64,000 nucleotides of DNA, taken from NCBI RefSeq assembly GCF_013214175.1, contig NZ_JABSPA010000001.1, forward strand, positions 460,409 to 524,408, read 5' to 3'. This DNA comes from Colwellia sp. GTDB lineage: Bacteria > Pseudomonadota > Gammaproteobacteria > Enterobacterales > Alteromonadaceae. Numbering within the stretch: the first letter of the stretch is position 1; each line of letters starts with the position of its first letter. Position numbers and translations under genes: made by a program. This document shows, piece after piece, positions 35,303 through 45,004 of this stretch. The notes beneath the pieces were generated by a model. That model was not told the origin of the DNA, made no database searches, and saw only the letters and a program-made list of their open reading frames with translations.

Positions 35303-35606
35303 AAGTTCTTAATTATTAAGCGTTCAAATAGGTTACATAGGGTGACTAGCTTAGATAGCTTAGACAGTAATCTGCTCTCAAGAGAATGATAACTCTCAAT
35401 TACCCTAATAATAGCTAAGGATACAATAGGAGATAATGTTAATAGCAAGTCAGGTTTTATTTTAGTTGAATAATACCATAAAGGCTTATTTTTCATAAGG
35501 TGAACCGCAATATTTTGTTTGTTAGTAATACATTAATGTTAAATAACTACGTTTGAGATTGATTGTTGCTTACAATGGTAAAAAAAAATCATGTAGTTAG
35601 GTTTTA
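35303..35606. other. Divergent promoter region of the SNF2 and EamA genes
   Basis: 304 nt between divergent starts; AT-rich, no RNA gene or strong hairpin recognised. Confidence 0.4.
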
Positions 35607-36488
35607 ATGTCATATCTTATTTCGGTTACCCTATTGTGGGCTTTTTCATTTAGTTTAATTGGTGTGTATTTAGCTGGGCAGGTTGATGCTTGGTTCTCGG
35701 TATTAATGCGTGTTGGTTTGGCTATGTTAGTATTTTTACCTTTTTTACGACTAAATGAAATTACCTGGCAAACCGCCGTTAAACTAATGGGCATAGGTGC
35801 AATCCAATTAGGCTTAATGTACGTTTTTTATTATCAGTCATTCTTGTATTTGTCTGTGCCTGAAGTTTTACTATTTACGGTGATGACCCCTATTTATATC
35901 ACCTTATTAAATGATGCTTTTGAGCGAAAATTTCACCTCAATTTTATGTTAACCGCATTACTGGCAACCTCGGGTGCTATTGCCATTCGTTTTAACACCA
36001 TAGACGCTAACTTTATTATGGGTTTGGTCTTAGTGCAATCGGCTAATTTATGTTTTGCTACCGGGCAGGTCTGTTATAAACAGTTAATGGCTGCTCAGCA
36101 GCTAAAACAGTCTATCAATCAAAAAGCAATATTTGCTTGGTTTTTCATCGGTGCGTTTTGTGTGGCTGTCATTTGTTATTTAATTTTTGGTAATGCCAAT
36201 AAGCTACCGACAACTGAGTTGCAATGGGGCGTATTAGTTTATTTGGGCATTATCGCCTCAGGAGTTGGTTTTTTTGCTTGGAATAAAGGGGCTACTTTGG
36301 TTAATGTCGGTGCACTGGCTATTATGAATAACTTGCTCATCCCTGCTGGTATTATCGTTAATTTAGTGATTTGGAATCGTGATGCAGATATTGCGCGATT
36401 AGTCTTTGGCGGCTCACTCATTGTCCTGTCGTTAGTACTGAACCAATGGTTAGAGAAGCGCAGAAACGCGTATAAAGCCAGTGAATAA
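35607..36488 (+). CDS. EamA-family (DMT) transporter
   Basis: A 293-residue inner-membrane protein with about ten hydrophobic helices in two repeats of the EamA type. The first repeat starts at residue 1 (LISVTLLWAFSFSLIGVYLA), and the second has WGVLVYLGIIASGVGFFAW near 210-230. Members export amino acids or other metabolites. The closest known shape is the YhbE/RarD-like or carboxylate/amino acid DMT group; substrate unknown. A positively charged tail (KRRNAYK) ends the protein on the cytoplasmic side. Confidence 0.88.
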   Translation: MSYLISVTLLWAFSFSLIGVYLAGQVDAWFSVLMRVGLAMLVFLPFLRLNEITWQTAVKLMGIGAIQLGLMYVFYYQSFLYLSVPEVLLFTVMTPIYITLLNDAFERKFHLNFMLTALLATSGAIAIRFNTIDANFIMGLVLVQSANLCFATGQVCYKQLMAAQQLKQSINQKAIFAWFFIGAFCVAVICYLIFGNANKLPTTELQWGVLVYLGIIASGVGFFAWNKGATLVNVGALAIMNNLLIPAGIIVNLVIWNRDADIARLVFGGSLIVLSLVLNQWLEKRRNAYKASE

Positions 36489-36610
36489 ATAGCTGAAGCC
36501 TTTAAAGCATGCTTGGCGATATCCAACAACAATCGTTTACCATGTTATTAGTGCATTGTATGAATTAAACCTATAAAGTTAGTCACTTAGTGTTCATTGA
36601 AGTATCTCTA

Positions 36611-37209
36611 ATGAATTTATTTATGGCTTCTGCTGCAGAAAAAACTAAATTACGCGCTAAAATGGACAAATATGAGGGGAAAGTTAGCCACATGTATCTT
36701 GACTCAAAGGGCTTGGTTACTGTTGGTGTTGGACATCTACTAAAAGATCTAGCTAGTGCGCAAAAATTGAACTTTAAAAAAATCAATAACATGCCTGCCT
36801 CTAAGAGTAAATTAAAGCCGATTATGATGCTGTAAAGAAACAATCAAAGAACAGAATAGCTAGTTTTTATAAAAAACATGTGGTGCTCAAGTTATTGGAT
36901 GCAGATATGAATGCGCTAACTAACAAGCACATTGATAGTTTTGAAAGTGAGCTTAAAAGAATATTTACTGATTTTTCAACGTATCCAACTGAAGTTAAAC
37001 TTGCTCTATTTGACATTGTTTTCAATGTTGGCATGACTGACTTAAATAACAAATGGCCAAGCTTTAAGACAGCTATTAAGGCTAAAGATTGGGCTAAAGC
37101 CGCCAAAGAATCGAATAGAAAGACACCTGTTTCAGCAGAAAGAAATAAGTATGTTAAAGATCTACTTGAAAAATCAGCAGCAAATACAACCTCTCCAGCC
37201 AAACCATAG
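36611..37209 (+). pseudogene. GH24-type lysozyme gene with one frameshift
   Basis: Two frames, 36611-36835 and 36880-37209, are parts of one phage-type muramidase. The N-part has the catalytic Glu-Asp-Thr pattern in KYEGKVSHMYLDSKGLVTVG. The bases between continue in the next frame as DYDAVKKQSKNRIASFYKKH, then VKLALFDIVFNVGMTDLNN and VSAERNKYVKDLLEK. A single base change in length near 36805-36820 explains the break. No signal peptide is seen. The frame is otherwise clean, so the lesion is recent, or a sequencing error. The next gene, 14 nt on, encodes a lipoprotein. Confidence 0.8.
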
Positions 37210-37223
37210 GACTCAAGAATATT

Positions 37224-37973
37224 ATGTATTTCAAACCATTATTAATAGCTAGTGCTATGTTTTTCCTAGTAACCGCGCAAGGGTGTGTAACAAATGCAAC
37301 CCCAGAATCCAAAGTAAGTATTCCTGTAAGCTGGAATACAGGCTTTACCTTATCCGAACTTTTAGCATCGTCTATCGAGTTAACTACTATTGAAGATCTT
37401 GAACGATTAATTGCTGCGCCTTGGTACGCCGACATTACAATGATCCATACCAAAGCAGGAGATTCCACTTTTAACTCTTGTCAAAATTATTTTGAGAAAG
37501 CAATTGAAACAACACGTACCGCTAAAGAAAATGAAATGGGTCCATACCTAGAGTTTAAGGTTATGTGCGAAGCCGCTAGTCTGCTCTTATCAGCTAAAGA
37601 CGCTACATCGAGTTATTTACCTGAGCTAGTACTAAGTAATGATTTGCCTAACCTGTTGCCAAAGTCGGTTGCACTGCAAACATCGCTAGAAGAGTCTAAG
37701 CGAAATGCTAACAACGCCGCATTAAGCCATTGGGCAGATATTACGCCACTTACTAAGTATGAATCACAATCGGCCACTAAATCTACCTATTATCATGACG
37801 GCGGATACCAAGAGCTTGAAATCATAGGTCGCGGAGACACAAACAATGATCTCATCGAAGATGTGATTGTTGTGGTACATGATTATTTAGATGGTGGTAA
37901 TTACATGAATATCAGGCTGTTAGTATTATCGGTAGATAAACAAAATAATTGGCAGCTAATAAAAGAGTTGTAA
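37224..37973 (+). CDS. Lipoprotein of unknown function next to the lysozyme gene
   Basis: A 249-residue protein with a lipoprotein signal (LLIASAMFFLVTAQGC, lipobox Cys at about residue 21). The remainder has no family I recognise. The C-terminal part, from about residue 190, reads as a compact domain (YQELEIIGRGDTNNDLIEDV), resembling the short repeat of VCBS/FG-GAP or calcium-binding segments only loosely. Being directly behind a muramidase gene and exported to the periplasm, it could act as an immunity or inhibitor protein for that enzyme. That role is a guess from context. Confidence 0.75.
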   Translation: MYFKPLLIASAMFFLVTAQGCVTNATPESKVSIPVSWNTGFTLSELLASSIELTTIEDLERLIAAPWYADITMIHTKAGDSTFNSCQNYFEKAIETTRTAKENEMGPYLEFKVMCEAASLLLSAKDATSSYLPELVLSNDLPNLLPKSVALQTSLEESKRNANNAALSHWADITPLTKYESQSATKSTYYHDGGYQELEIIGRGDTNNDLIEDVIVVVHDYLDGGNYMNIRLLVLSVDKQNNWQLIKEL

Positions 37974-38483
37974 TGTAACTTTCTACAATTATTGTACGGC
38001 AAGTAACACTGTTATATCAGCCATTAAAAAAGTAATAGTTCGCAATGTGGCCGGTTGAAATAAATACAAAAATTGAGGCGAGTGGTGAGTATTTAATTTT
38101 ACTCTGACGCTATTTATTAACAGCACAGTATCAGTATTTTTATATCTAAGGGCTTCAATTTCCCAATGGTACATGCAATCTCACTCATCAGTTCTGTAAT
38201 ACAAAGGTACTTACATGAATGCTGGACTCAATAAATAGCTAAAATTAAAACAAGCTGAGTCAATAATAGTTATTCATAACAGTACTTTTATTATCAAGGC
38301 GGTTCTGTTTAGCCAATAGCTGGCTATTGGTAGCAGAACTAACGAAGATAGGCGCTAAAATAGCTTATTGAGTAATTTTTCTTATCCAGAGTTGAGGTTA
38401 ACTATTAATTTAGTTTTATTACTGCTTTATCAATTGATAAAATAGTAAGTGTAATTGAAAGCCAGCCTCAGAGTGTCATCATC
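37974..38483. other. Intergenic region with a long hairpin before the MFS gene
   Basis: 510 nt with no gene. The only structure is a nearly perfect hairpin: GTTCTG (38302-38307) with CAGAAC (38334-38339), and GCCAATAGC (38312-38320) with GCTATTGG(T) (38323-38331), loop of 2 nt. No T-run, so more likely a repeat or operator than a terminator. Confidence 0.5.
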
Positions 38484-39671
38484 ATGATTGAAGTAAAAAC
38501 AGCTGCTTACCGCCGTGCTAGCTTTGCGTTAGCGTTAGGCTCCTTCCTTGTGTTTTGTAATTTGTACATGTTCCAACCCATGTTGCCATTGATGGCTGAA
38601 AAATTTAACGCCAGTGCGATTGAAATTAATTGGCTGCTTGCGTCATGCACATTAATGTTAGCGCTTACTCTTGTTCCATGGGCTGTAGGCTCAGAAATTA
38701 TTGGCCGTCGTAAAGTGATGATGTTGAGTCTTTTCTTATTGCCATTTACTGGCATGGCCATGTTGCTAACCGATTCATTAATAATGTTAACCTTAACGCG
38801 AGGGGTAATGGGTATTGCACTTGCGGGGTTTGCTGCCGTTGCTGTGGCATATATGGCTGAAGAGTTTACCCCAAAAGCATTTATGATTGCCGTTGGTGGT
38901 TATATTAGTGCAAATTCATTAGGCGGTATTGCAGGGCGTTTATACGGCGGTTTTGCCACCGAATATTGGGGATGGAATATAGCTGTTATTGGTATGGCTA
39001 TTGCCAGTTTAGTTGGCGCGCTATTAGTGAGCCGACTGTTGCCTGAGCAACAATGTTTTATCCCTAAAAGAGGGCAGTTTCGTAACCATAATAAGCGTGT
39101 GATTGGTCATTTAAAACAGCGTGAATTATGGCTTGCTATGCTTATTGGCGGTTTAAACTTTGCGTTAATTGTTAATCTTTATACGGTAATGGGGTTCCGT
39201 CTTATCGCGCCACCTTATTCACTGTCTATCAGCTTAACGTCGATGATTTTTCTGTGCTATCTAAGCGGTACTATTTCGGCAAAACTAAGTGGTCGTTGGA
39301 GCCAACATTACAGCCCAATCAAGGGCATGGTACTAGGTACAACCGTGAGTGCAATAGGTATGTGGATAGCCGTTTATGATTCATTGTACGCAATGGTTGT
39401 TGGTCTATTACTTATTGGCTCAGGCGCTTTTTTCACGCACTCACTTGCCTATGCCTGGGTAAGTCAGAAAGCGAAAGTAGCGAAAGCAACCGCAACGGCA
39501 TTATACCTTGTGCACTATTACATTGGTGGTAGCTTAGGTGGTTTTTACTTAATTGCCTGCTGGCAATATGCCGCTTGGTATGGGGTGCTTGCAGGTGGCA
39601 TGGTATTATATGGCTTAATTTACCTATTATGTTGGCGCTTACATCGCCACGCTTGTTCATTATCAAAATAA
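38484..39671 (+). CDS. MFS transporter, YnfM-like
   Basis: A 395-residue major facilitator protein with 12 helices. The first (FALALGSFLVFCNLYMFQPM) is followed by LPLMAEKFNASAIEINWLL, and the MFS loop GSEIIGRRKVMML lies between helices 2 and 3. The pattern matches the YnfM/AraJ-like drug-proton antiporter group. Substrate unknown. The preceding gap suggests its own promoter. Confidence 0.88.
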   Translation: MIEVKTAAYRRASFALALGSFLVFCNLYMFQPMLPLMAEKFNASAIEINWLLASCTLMLALTLVPWAVGSEIIGRRKVMMLSLFLLPFTGMAMLLTDSLIMLTLTRGVMGIALAGFAAVAVAYMAEEFTPKAFMIAVGGYISANSLGGIAGRLYGGFATEYWGWNIAVIGMAIASLVGALLVSRLLPEQQCFIPKRGQFRNHNKRVIGHLKQRELWLAMLIGGLNFALIVNLYTVMGFRLIAPPYSLSISLTSMIFLCYLSGTISAKLSGRWSQHYSPIKGMVLGTTVSAIGMWIAVYDSLYAMVVGLLLIGSGAFFTHSLAYAWVSQKAKVAKATATALYLVHYYIGGSLGGFYLIACWQYAAWYGVLAGGMVLYGLIYLLCWRLHRHACSLSK

Positions 39672-39784
39672 AATTTATAGAATTAACTAGGACACTCATT
39701 GTTAATTTCATTAGTTTGATTCAATAACAGTTATATATGTTAGAATTTAACAATATTATTATTTAAAATTATTAGGCGTATTTC

Positions 39785-40156
39785 ATGTCTGAACACTCAA
39801 TTATCGACATTTGTGTTGAACCGATAGAACTTTGTAAATTAATCAAAATTGCCAAAATGGTTGGCGGTGACGGCGAAGCTAAAACCATGATCAGTGAAGG
39901 TAAAGTTTTAGTCAATAATGAAGTTGCAGTTCAAAAGCGTAAAAAAATTCGCCACGGCGATATTATCGAATATAACGGTCAAATTATTGAGGTCGCTTAT
40001 AATCCCAGCAAAAAATCAGCAGAGTTTATTAGTACAGTAGTTTCAGTCAGTAAAAATTCAAAAAAGAAAAAAATAGCTTACAACAAAGCTAAAAGTAAAG
40101 CGCGGGATCTTTCATCAAAAAAGGTTACTGAACCATCAATCGAACGCTCGAAATAA
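39785..40156 (+). CDS. S4-domain RNA-binding protein, YbcJ-like
   Basis: A 123-residue protein. Residues 10-75 match the YbcJ S4-like fold (ELCKLIKIAKMVGGDGEAK, MISEGKVLVNNEV, RKKIRHGDIIEYNGQ). YbcJ itself is about 70 residues; here a Lys/Ser-rich tail of about 45 residues follows, likely disordered and RNA-binding. Probable role in RNA or ribosome binding; exact function unknown. Start at the ATG at 39785 with AGGCG upstream. Confidence 0.87.
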   Translation: MSEHSIIDICVEPIELCKLIKIAKMVGGDGEAKTMISEGKVLVNNEVAVQKRKKIRHGDIIEYNGQIIEVAYNPSKKSAEFISTVVSVSKNSKKKKIAYNKAKSKARDLSSKKVTEPSIERSK

Positions 40157-40331
40157 AGTCTATTTCACTTTAATTATTCGTTTTTTTATTCGTTAAGTTT
40201 TACAGTAATTTAAAGTTAATCGCGGTTTTTTAATTGGGGGAAAGTTCAATTCCCCGTTTACTATGACCTTATTTTTTTCCGTTCTCTTATAACTGCATTT
40301 CTCTTTATTGAACACCGAAAACCTAACAGTA

Positions 40332-40365
40332 AAAGCTACCCTTACCGTTAGGTGAGAGTAGCTTT
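40332..40365. terminator. Hairpin between the S4 gene and the alanine symporter gene
   Basis: AAAGCTAC (40332-40339) pairs with GTAGCTTT (40358-40365); an overlapping alternative pairs ACCTAAC (40321-40327) with GTTAGGT (40347-40353). Between convergent genes, so a bidirectional terminator is likely. The T-run is weak. Confidence 0.5.
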
Positions 40366-40443
40366 GATTTTAGCTGCTGTAATATAGGTATTTTTATTAG
40401 GTACGGTTATTCGGCACTGTCATCAGTGACTAGCGCTAACGAG

Positions 40444-41856
40444 TTACTTCCAGATACCTGGCTCAGTCTTACCTTTTAATTCTGGAAAGTCAGCGGCAAC
40501 AAAGTTCGGTTCAATACCAGCCTTACGCTGCGCTTTGTAATGCTTAATTACCTTTATGGCAATATTTGATAGCAGTAACAGCGCAATGAGGTTTACTAAT
40601 GCCATAAGCCCCATAGAAGCATCCGCAAGCGCCCAAACAACATCTATTTTTGCTACAGCGCCAAACATTACCATTGCCACTACACACAAGCGAAACAGCG
40701 GTAAAAAGGTGGCTTTATTGTTGGATAGGAACAAGATGTTCGTTTCCGCATAACTGTAATTGGCAATAATGGAAGTGAAGCAAAACAGGATTATTGAGCC
40801 AGCGATGAATGCACCACCCCAAGCACCAACGTGAAAGTCTAAGGCGGCAATGGTGATAGCAATGCCGTCGGCATTACTACCGGTATCACCGGCTAGCAGT
40901 ATTATCGCGGCCGTAGCGGTACAAATGACTAAGGTGTCGACAAAAACACCAAACATTTGGATGAAACCCTGTGAAGCAGGATGATTTGGATTAGGTGTCG
41001 CACTTGCTGCTATATTTGCAGCGCTACCCATGCCGGCTTCGTTAGAGAATAAACCACGGGCTATGCCTGCTTTCATTGCTTGTGCAATCGCAAAAGCAAC
41101 AGCGCCGCTAGCAGCTTCTTGCCAACCAAAGGCACTTTTAATGATTAAGCTAAATACACCGGGTAATTTTTCAATATTCATCAAGACGACAACAAGGGCA
41201 ACAAGCAAATACGCCAAGGCCATAATAGGCACTAAAATCTCAGACACTTTAGCAACTTTCTTGATGCCACCCATGATAACTAAACCACTGGCTATCGAGA
41301 TGACAATGCCAACCACAGTGGCATCAAAGTCAAACACTGCACTCATAGCGCCGGTAATGGTATTGGCTTGTACGGCATTAAATACTAGGCCAAAGGCAAT
41401 AATTAGCAGTACGGCGAATAACATGCCCATCCACTTTTGTCCCAAGCCTTTATGCATGTAATAAGAGGGGCCACCACGAAATTGTCCTTCTTCATCTTTT
41501 ACTTTATAGACTTGAGCAAGGGTTGATTCAATCATTGATGTTGACATGCCTAAGAAGGCAATAAGCCACATCCAAAAAATGGCACCGGGGCCACCTGTGG
41601 TTAATGCGACGGCAACACCCGCCATATTACCTGCGCCAACACGGGCAGCCATACTGGTACAAAATACTTGGAATGAAGATAAGCCGTCTTTAGCGCCATG
41701 ACGACTGATTTTCATCAGGCTCATTGCATGACCAAGGTGAGATATTTGAATAAAGCCTAAACGTAAAGTGAAAAAGATACCTGCACCGACTAATCCGTAG
41801 ATAAGTACCGTATCCCATAAAAGAGAATTAATTAAATTGATAAGTGTTTCTAACAT
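40444..41856 (-). CDS. Sodium:alanine/glycine symporter (AGCS family)
   Basis: A 470-residue inner-membrane symporter with about 10-11 helices. AGCS features are GLSSFQVFCTSMAARVGAGN near residue 58-77, GGPGAIFWMWLIAFLGMSTS and FRGGPSYYMHKGLG, and GLFSNEAGMGSAANIAASA near residue 270-290. It takes up alanine or glycine with sodium. AlsT/DagA-like length. It stands alone with convergent neighbours on its downstream side. Confidence 0.93.
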   Translation of the reverse strand: MLETLINLINSLLWDTVLIYGLVGAGIFFTLRLGFIQISHLGHAMSLMKISRHGAKDGLSSFQVFCTSMAARVGAGNMAGVAVALTTGGPGAIFWMWLIAFLGMSTSMIESTLAQVYKVKDEEGQFRGGPSYYMHKGLGQKWMGMLFAVLLIIAFGLVFNAVQANTITGAMSAVFDFDATVVGIVISIASGLVIMGGIKKVAKVSEILVPIMALAYLLVALVVVLMNIEKLPGVFSLIIKSAFGWQEAASGAVAFAIAQAMKAGIARGLFSNEAGMGSAANIAASATPNPNHPASQGFIQMFGVFVDTLVICTATAAIILLAGDTGSNADGIAITIAALDFHVGAWGGAFIAGSIILFCFTSIIANYSYAETNILFLSNNKATFLPLFRLCVVAMVMFGAVAKIDVVWALADASMGLMALVNLIALLLLSNIAIKVIKHYKAQRKAGIEPNFVAADFPELKGKTEPGIWK

Positions 41857-42105
41857 AGACTGCTCATATTTCAGGTGAATAATTGGCGTGAATTAATAAT
41901 AGCTCAGGGCTTTGCTTGGTATAACGAATGTTGCAGGTAATACCGCTGAGTCAGAGCCAAATATTTCGCAACTTTACGCTATTATGCCTAGTTAGTGTAG
42001 TAACACTTTGTCGTTACTATTTATATCAGCTAATACTAGTCATTTGAGGGAAGGGCTTTGCTAAGCTAGCTGTCAAAGCCCTTACTAAAGGGTAAAAATA
42101 TTCGG

Positions 42106-43425
42106 CTATAACGCCCAGTATGCATGTTCTAGGCTATCTTCACGTTCAGGTAAGCCGCGTGATAACCGAGGTGAGTGTTGCACCAATACTTCAAAGCTTA
42201 CGCGGTTAGCATATTTGCTGATTTGTGATAACGATGAATAGGTCATTGCTGGCTGTGAATGTTTACTGGAACCTTGAACATTCATTTTATGATAAACATT
42301 TGCGCTCAAATCATGTAATACAGCGGCAAGGGCCGCATCGCCAGCACCATTGGTATTTTTAATATTATCTGGTCCACCCATATATGGCGCAGTATGGGTA
42401 TATATTTTCACCGGATTTTCACAATCTTTTAATAACATAGGTCGTGAAAACTCATAGCGATTAAAATCGGCTATACCGCCTGGCAGTAGTGGGTATTCAG
42501 TGACTCGTTTATGCTCGTCATCGACATAGCCGGCCATAAATAAACCTTCTGGACCGGCTGTACAAATAACTAAATCAACCCAGTCCAAACAAGCATCAGC
42601 TGCTTTTAATGGATCGTCAATACCTGTTATGGCCTGAGCTTCATCTTCATTCATAGCAAGAATATTGACATGGTCTTTGACAAATTTTTGCCAAAACTCA
42701 GGTTCTTTTTCAATAATAAATTTGGTGCCAAGTGTTAAAACTACCGGCACACCGGCCTTATTGGCACATTCTACTGCTTTAAGGGTAGCTTGTGTCATGC
42801 TATCGCCTTCTTCAGTACGCATTAAATACGAACTAATAACTAACGCAGCGGCATTACTAATTAAGGATTCATCAATCGATTCAGGTTTTAGCTTATTTAT
42901 TAAGCCGGCATTAATAGCGAAGGTTCTTTCACCGGTATCATCAATTAAGGTAAAACAACGGCCTATTGGGCCATCTACCGGTTGTAAAAAATTTAAATCT
43001 ACCCGAGAAGAAGTATTGCTGACAAAGCGATATGCGTAGTCGCCCACTTGAATGTTTTCTGACATCACCCCTAATAACACCGATCTGTCATCGGCCAGCA
43101 CAGAGTAATTATGCATAGTATTACCTATGGTACCGCCAGCAAACTCATAGTTGATCAATTGTTCGTTTTTTAAACGTTGGTATAAACGATGCGTAACTTC
43201 ATCGGGAATTACCTGTGACATACCGCGCTTAAGGGAAAACTCAGTTAAGAACTCATCATCAACTTTGGCTTCAATATCAACAAGGATTTGATCAATGCCC
43301 ACAATATAACTGCGCGCTAATTTAGGCTCAGAACTAACTTTATTGGTGAGTGGGGTCTTATTCTCAACTGGAAAATAATGTTTATGTTGACGACGGCCAG
43401 GAAATTTCATTGCGATAGTATTCAT
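42106..43425 (-). CDS. gsk: Inosine-guanosine kinase
   Basis: Phosphorylates inosine and guanosine to IMP and GMP in purine salvage. The 439-residue PfkB-type protein is close to E. coli Gsk (434) and has the Gsk-type start MKFPGRRQHKHYFPV, GGTIGNTMHNYSVLADDRSV, LAMNEDEAQAITG and the catalytic NTNGAGDAALAAVLHD near residue 355. The frame begins at 43425, but E. coli Gsk starts at MKFPG, so ATG 43410 is equally possible; neither has a clear ribosome site. Confidence 0.94.
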   Translation of the reverse strand: MNTIAMKFPGRRQHKHYFPVENKTPLTNKVSSEPKLARSYIVGIDQILVDIEAKVDDEFLTEFSLKRGMSQVIPDEVTHRLYQRLKNEQLINYEFAGGTIGNTMHNYSVLADDRSVLLGVMSENIQVGDYAYRFVSNTSSRVDLNFLQPVDGPIGRCFTLIDDTGERTFAINAGLINKLKPESIDESLISNAAALVISSYLMRTEEGDSMTQATLKAVECANKAGVPVVLTLGTKFIIEKEPEFWQKFVKDHVNILAMNEDEAQAITGIDDPLKAADACLDWVDLVICTAGPEGLFMAGYVDDEHKRVTEYPLLPGGIADFNRYEFSRPMLLKDCENPVKIYTHTAPYMGGPDNIKNTNGAGDAALAAVLHDLSANVYHKMNVQGSSKHSQPAMTYSSLSQISKYANRVSFEVLVQHSPRLSRGLPEREDSLEHAYWAL

Positions 43426-43833
43426 GAGTTCGGGAAGGGAAATTATAACTTAACAAGCTAACCAACTACCAATAAAAACAGCTAAATTTCGATATTACCG
43501 CTCAGCTAGGCCAACAAGGCGAAGTTTTAAGCATAACTATGGAACAGGTTGGCTTAAATCTGGCGTGTAATGCTTAAGTTTCAAGCGGATATTTATTGGC
43601 TGACTACTTTTGTATGTTAAGCATCTTCACAGAATGATGGCTTTTTAGTCAAGGTACACTCAGCCAAGGCCACCTTAATATGCTTTATGGGGTAGCGAAG
43701 ATATATTTTAGTTGGAATTTAGCCGGTTGGCATTCACCCGCTTGGCACTCAGTATTTTGATAGACAATTTGCTAAGTGAAAGCGAAATTATACGGCTATA
43801 TTTGCAGCTATATTTACGTCTTATATAAGACGG
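43426..43833. other. Intergenic region upstream of gsk and downstream of the LacI gene
   Basis: 408 nt without a supported gene, RNA or strong terminator. Confidence 0.4.
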
Positions 43834-44841
43834 TTATGATTTAAAACTGGTCGACTCTCGTTTAACAAGCCTAGGAATGTATTTATAGTTAGTTGAATTA
43901 TTCGCTGCAACTTGTTTGGCTATTAACTCAAGGCCTATGTTGGCGGCTTGCATGGCCATTTCTTCAATAGGATAGTTGAGCGTAGTTAATTTTGGTCTTG
44001 AATAGCTTGAAAGCAAGACATCATCAAAGCCGAGTACTGAAATATCTGATGGTACTTTATAACCATTGTCTTCTAGGGTAGAAATTGCTCCTATTGCCAT
44101 GGCATCGTTATAAACAAACAAGGCAGAAAAAACCTTGCCTGAGGCCAGTAGTTTTTGAGTCGCTATTTCACCACCTTGCAGGGTCGGTTCGCCATATTCA
44201 ATGAGGTTCTCTTCAATATCGGCCCCAGCTAATGCTAACTCGTTTTGAAAGCCTTGTAGGCGGAGTAGTGGGTCGTCTATTTGATGTTTACTGGAAATAC
44301 AGGCAAAGCTTTGATGATTTAATGCCAGTAGGTGACGTGCGGCTATTTTACCGCCCTCGAGATTATCTAACCAAATACAGCGCTGTGCTATTTCTTCAAT
44401 ATAGCGGTCAATAAGTACTAAGCCGGGGACTTTATTAGCCAATTCAATTAAGACGTCGTCCGATAGTTTCTTGCTATGAACCACCATCACATCACATCGT
44501 CTTTCAATCAATAAATTGATGGCTTGCATTTCTGTTTCGGCACTTACCAACCCGGTACTTAATAATAATTGCCTATTGTTTTGGCGGGCTACTTGTTCAA
44601 CACCGTGAGCTAATGAAGCGAAGAACGGGTCGATTAGCGCGGGAATAACGACACCTAAGGTTGTGCTCTTTTGCGTAACTAAAGCACGCGCATTGGCATT
44701 AGGGCTGTAGTTTAAGTCTTTCATGACCCTAGTTACATTTTCGATAGTTTTTTTACTGACTTTAGGGCCATTGTTTAATACGCGAGAAACGGATGCCACT
44801 GAAACACCAGCGAGACGTGCTACGTCTTTTATTGTTGCCAT
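43834..44841 (-). CDS. LacI-family repressor of the galactose operon
   Basis: A 335-residue regulator: N-terminal LacI helix-turn-helix (MATIKDVARLAGVSVASVSR, hinge region to about 60) and a periplasmic-binding-like sugar domain (TLGVVIPALIDPFFASLAHG, FVYNDAMAIGAISTLEDNG, ISVLGFDDVLLSSY). It is divergent from galT and two LacI/GalR-type palindromes lie in the shared region, so it most likely represses galTK and itself, with galactose as inducer. GalR-like function is inferred from context; it is not simply E. coli GalR. Confidence 0.92.
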   Translation of the reverse strand: MATIKDVARLAGVSVASVSRVLNNGPKVSKKTIENVTRVMKDLNYSPNANARALVTQKSTTLGVVIPALIDPFFASLAHGVEQVARQNNRQLLLSTGLVSAETEMQAINLLIERRCDVMVVHSKKLSDDVLIELANKVPGLVLIDRYIEEIAQRCIWLDNLEGGKIAARHLLALNHQSFACISSKHQIDDPLLRLQGFQNELALAGADIEENLIEYGEPTLQGGEIATQKLLASGKVFSALFVYNDAMAIGAISTLEDNGYKVPSDISVLGFDDVLLSSYSRPKLTTLNYPIEEMAMQAANIGLELIAKQVAANNSTNYKYIPRLVKRESTSFKS

Positions 44842-44844
44842 AGG

Positions 44845-44856
44845 GTAAATGTTTAC
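44845..44856. promoter_or_regulatory. LacI/GalR-type operator near the repressor start
   Basis: GTAAATGTTTAC, a near-palindrome starting 4 nt upstream of the repressor ATG; differs from the second operator core by one base. Fits autorepression. Confidence 0.7.
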
Positions 44857-44948
44857 ATTATAGGATTTAGTTAAATACTCAGTGAATATACACTAATCAA
44901 GGGTCAGCCATCAAGATTAGCTTTAGTAGAGTAAGTTCTTGCACAAAA

Positions 44949-44968
44949 AAGGGTAAACGTTTACCCTT
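44949..44968. promoter_or_regulatory. LacI/GalR-type operator before galT
   Basis: A perfect 20-bp palindrome with core GGGTAAACGTTTACCC (44951-44966), 37 nt upstream of galT. A possible -35 TTGCAC lies directly in front at 44939-44944, so binding would block RNA polymerase. Confidence 0.8.
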
Positions 44969-45004
44969 GGTTTTTTAGTTTAAATAATTCACCGTAAAAA
45001 TATT

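Noticed and set aside
38507..38761. Minus-strand frames over the MFS gene and similar ones over tpiA-secG, agcS and the chemoreceptors
   Set aside because: Typical antisense shadows of real coding frames.
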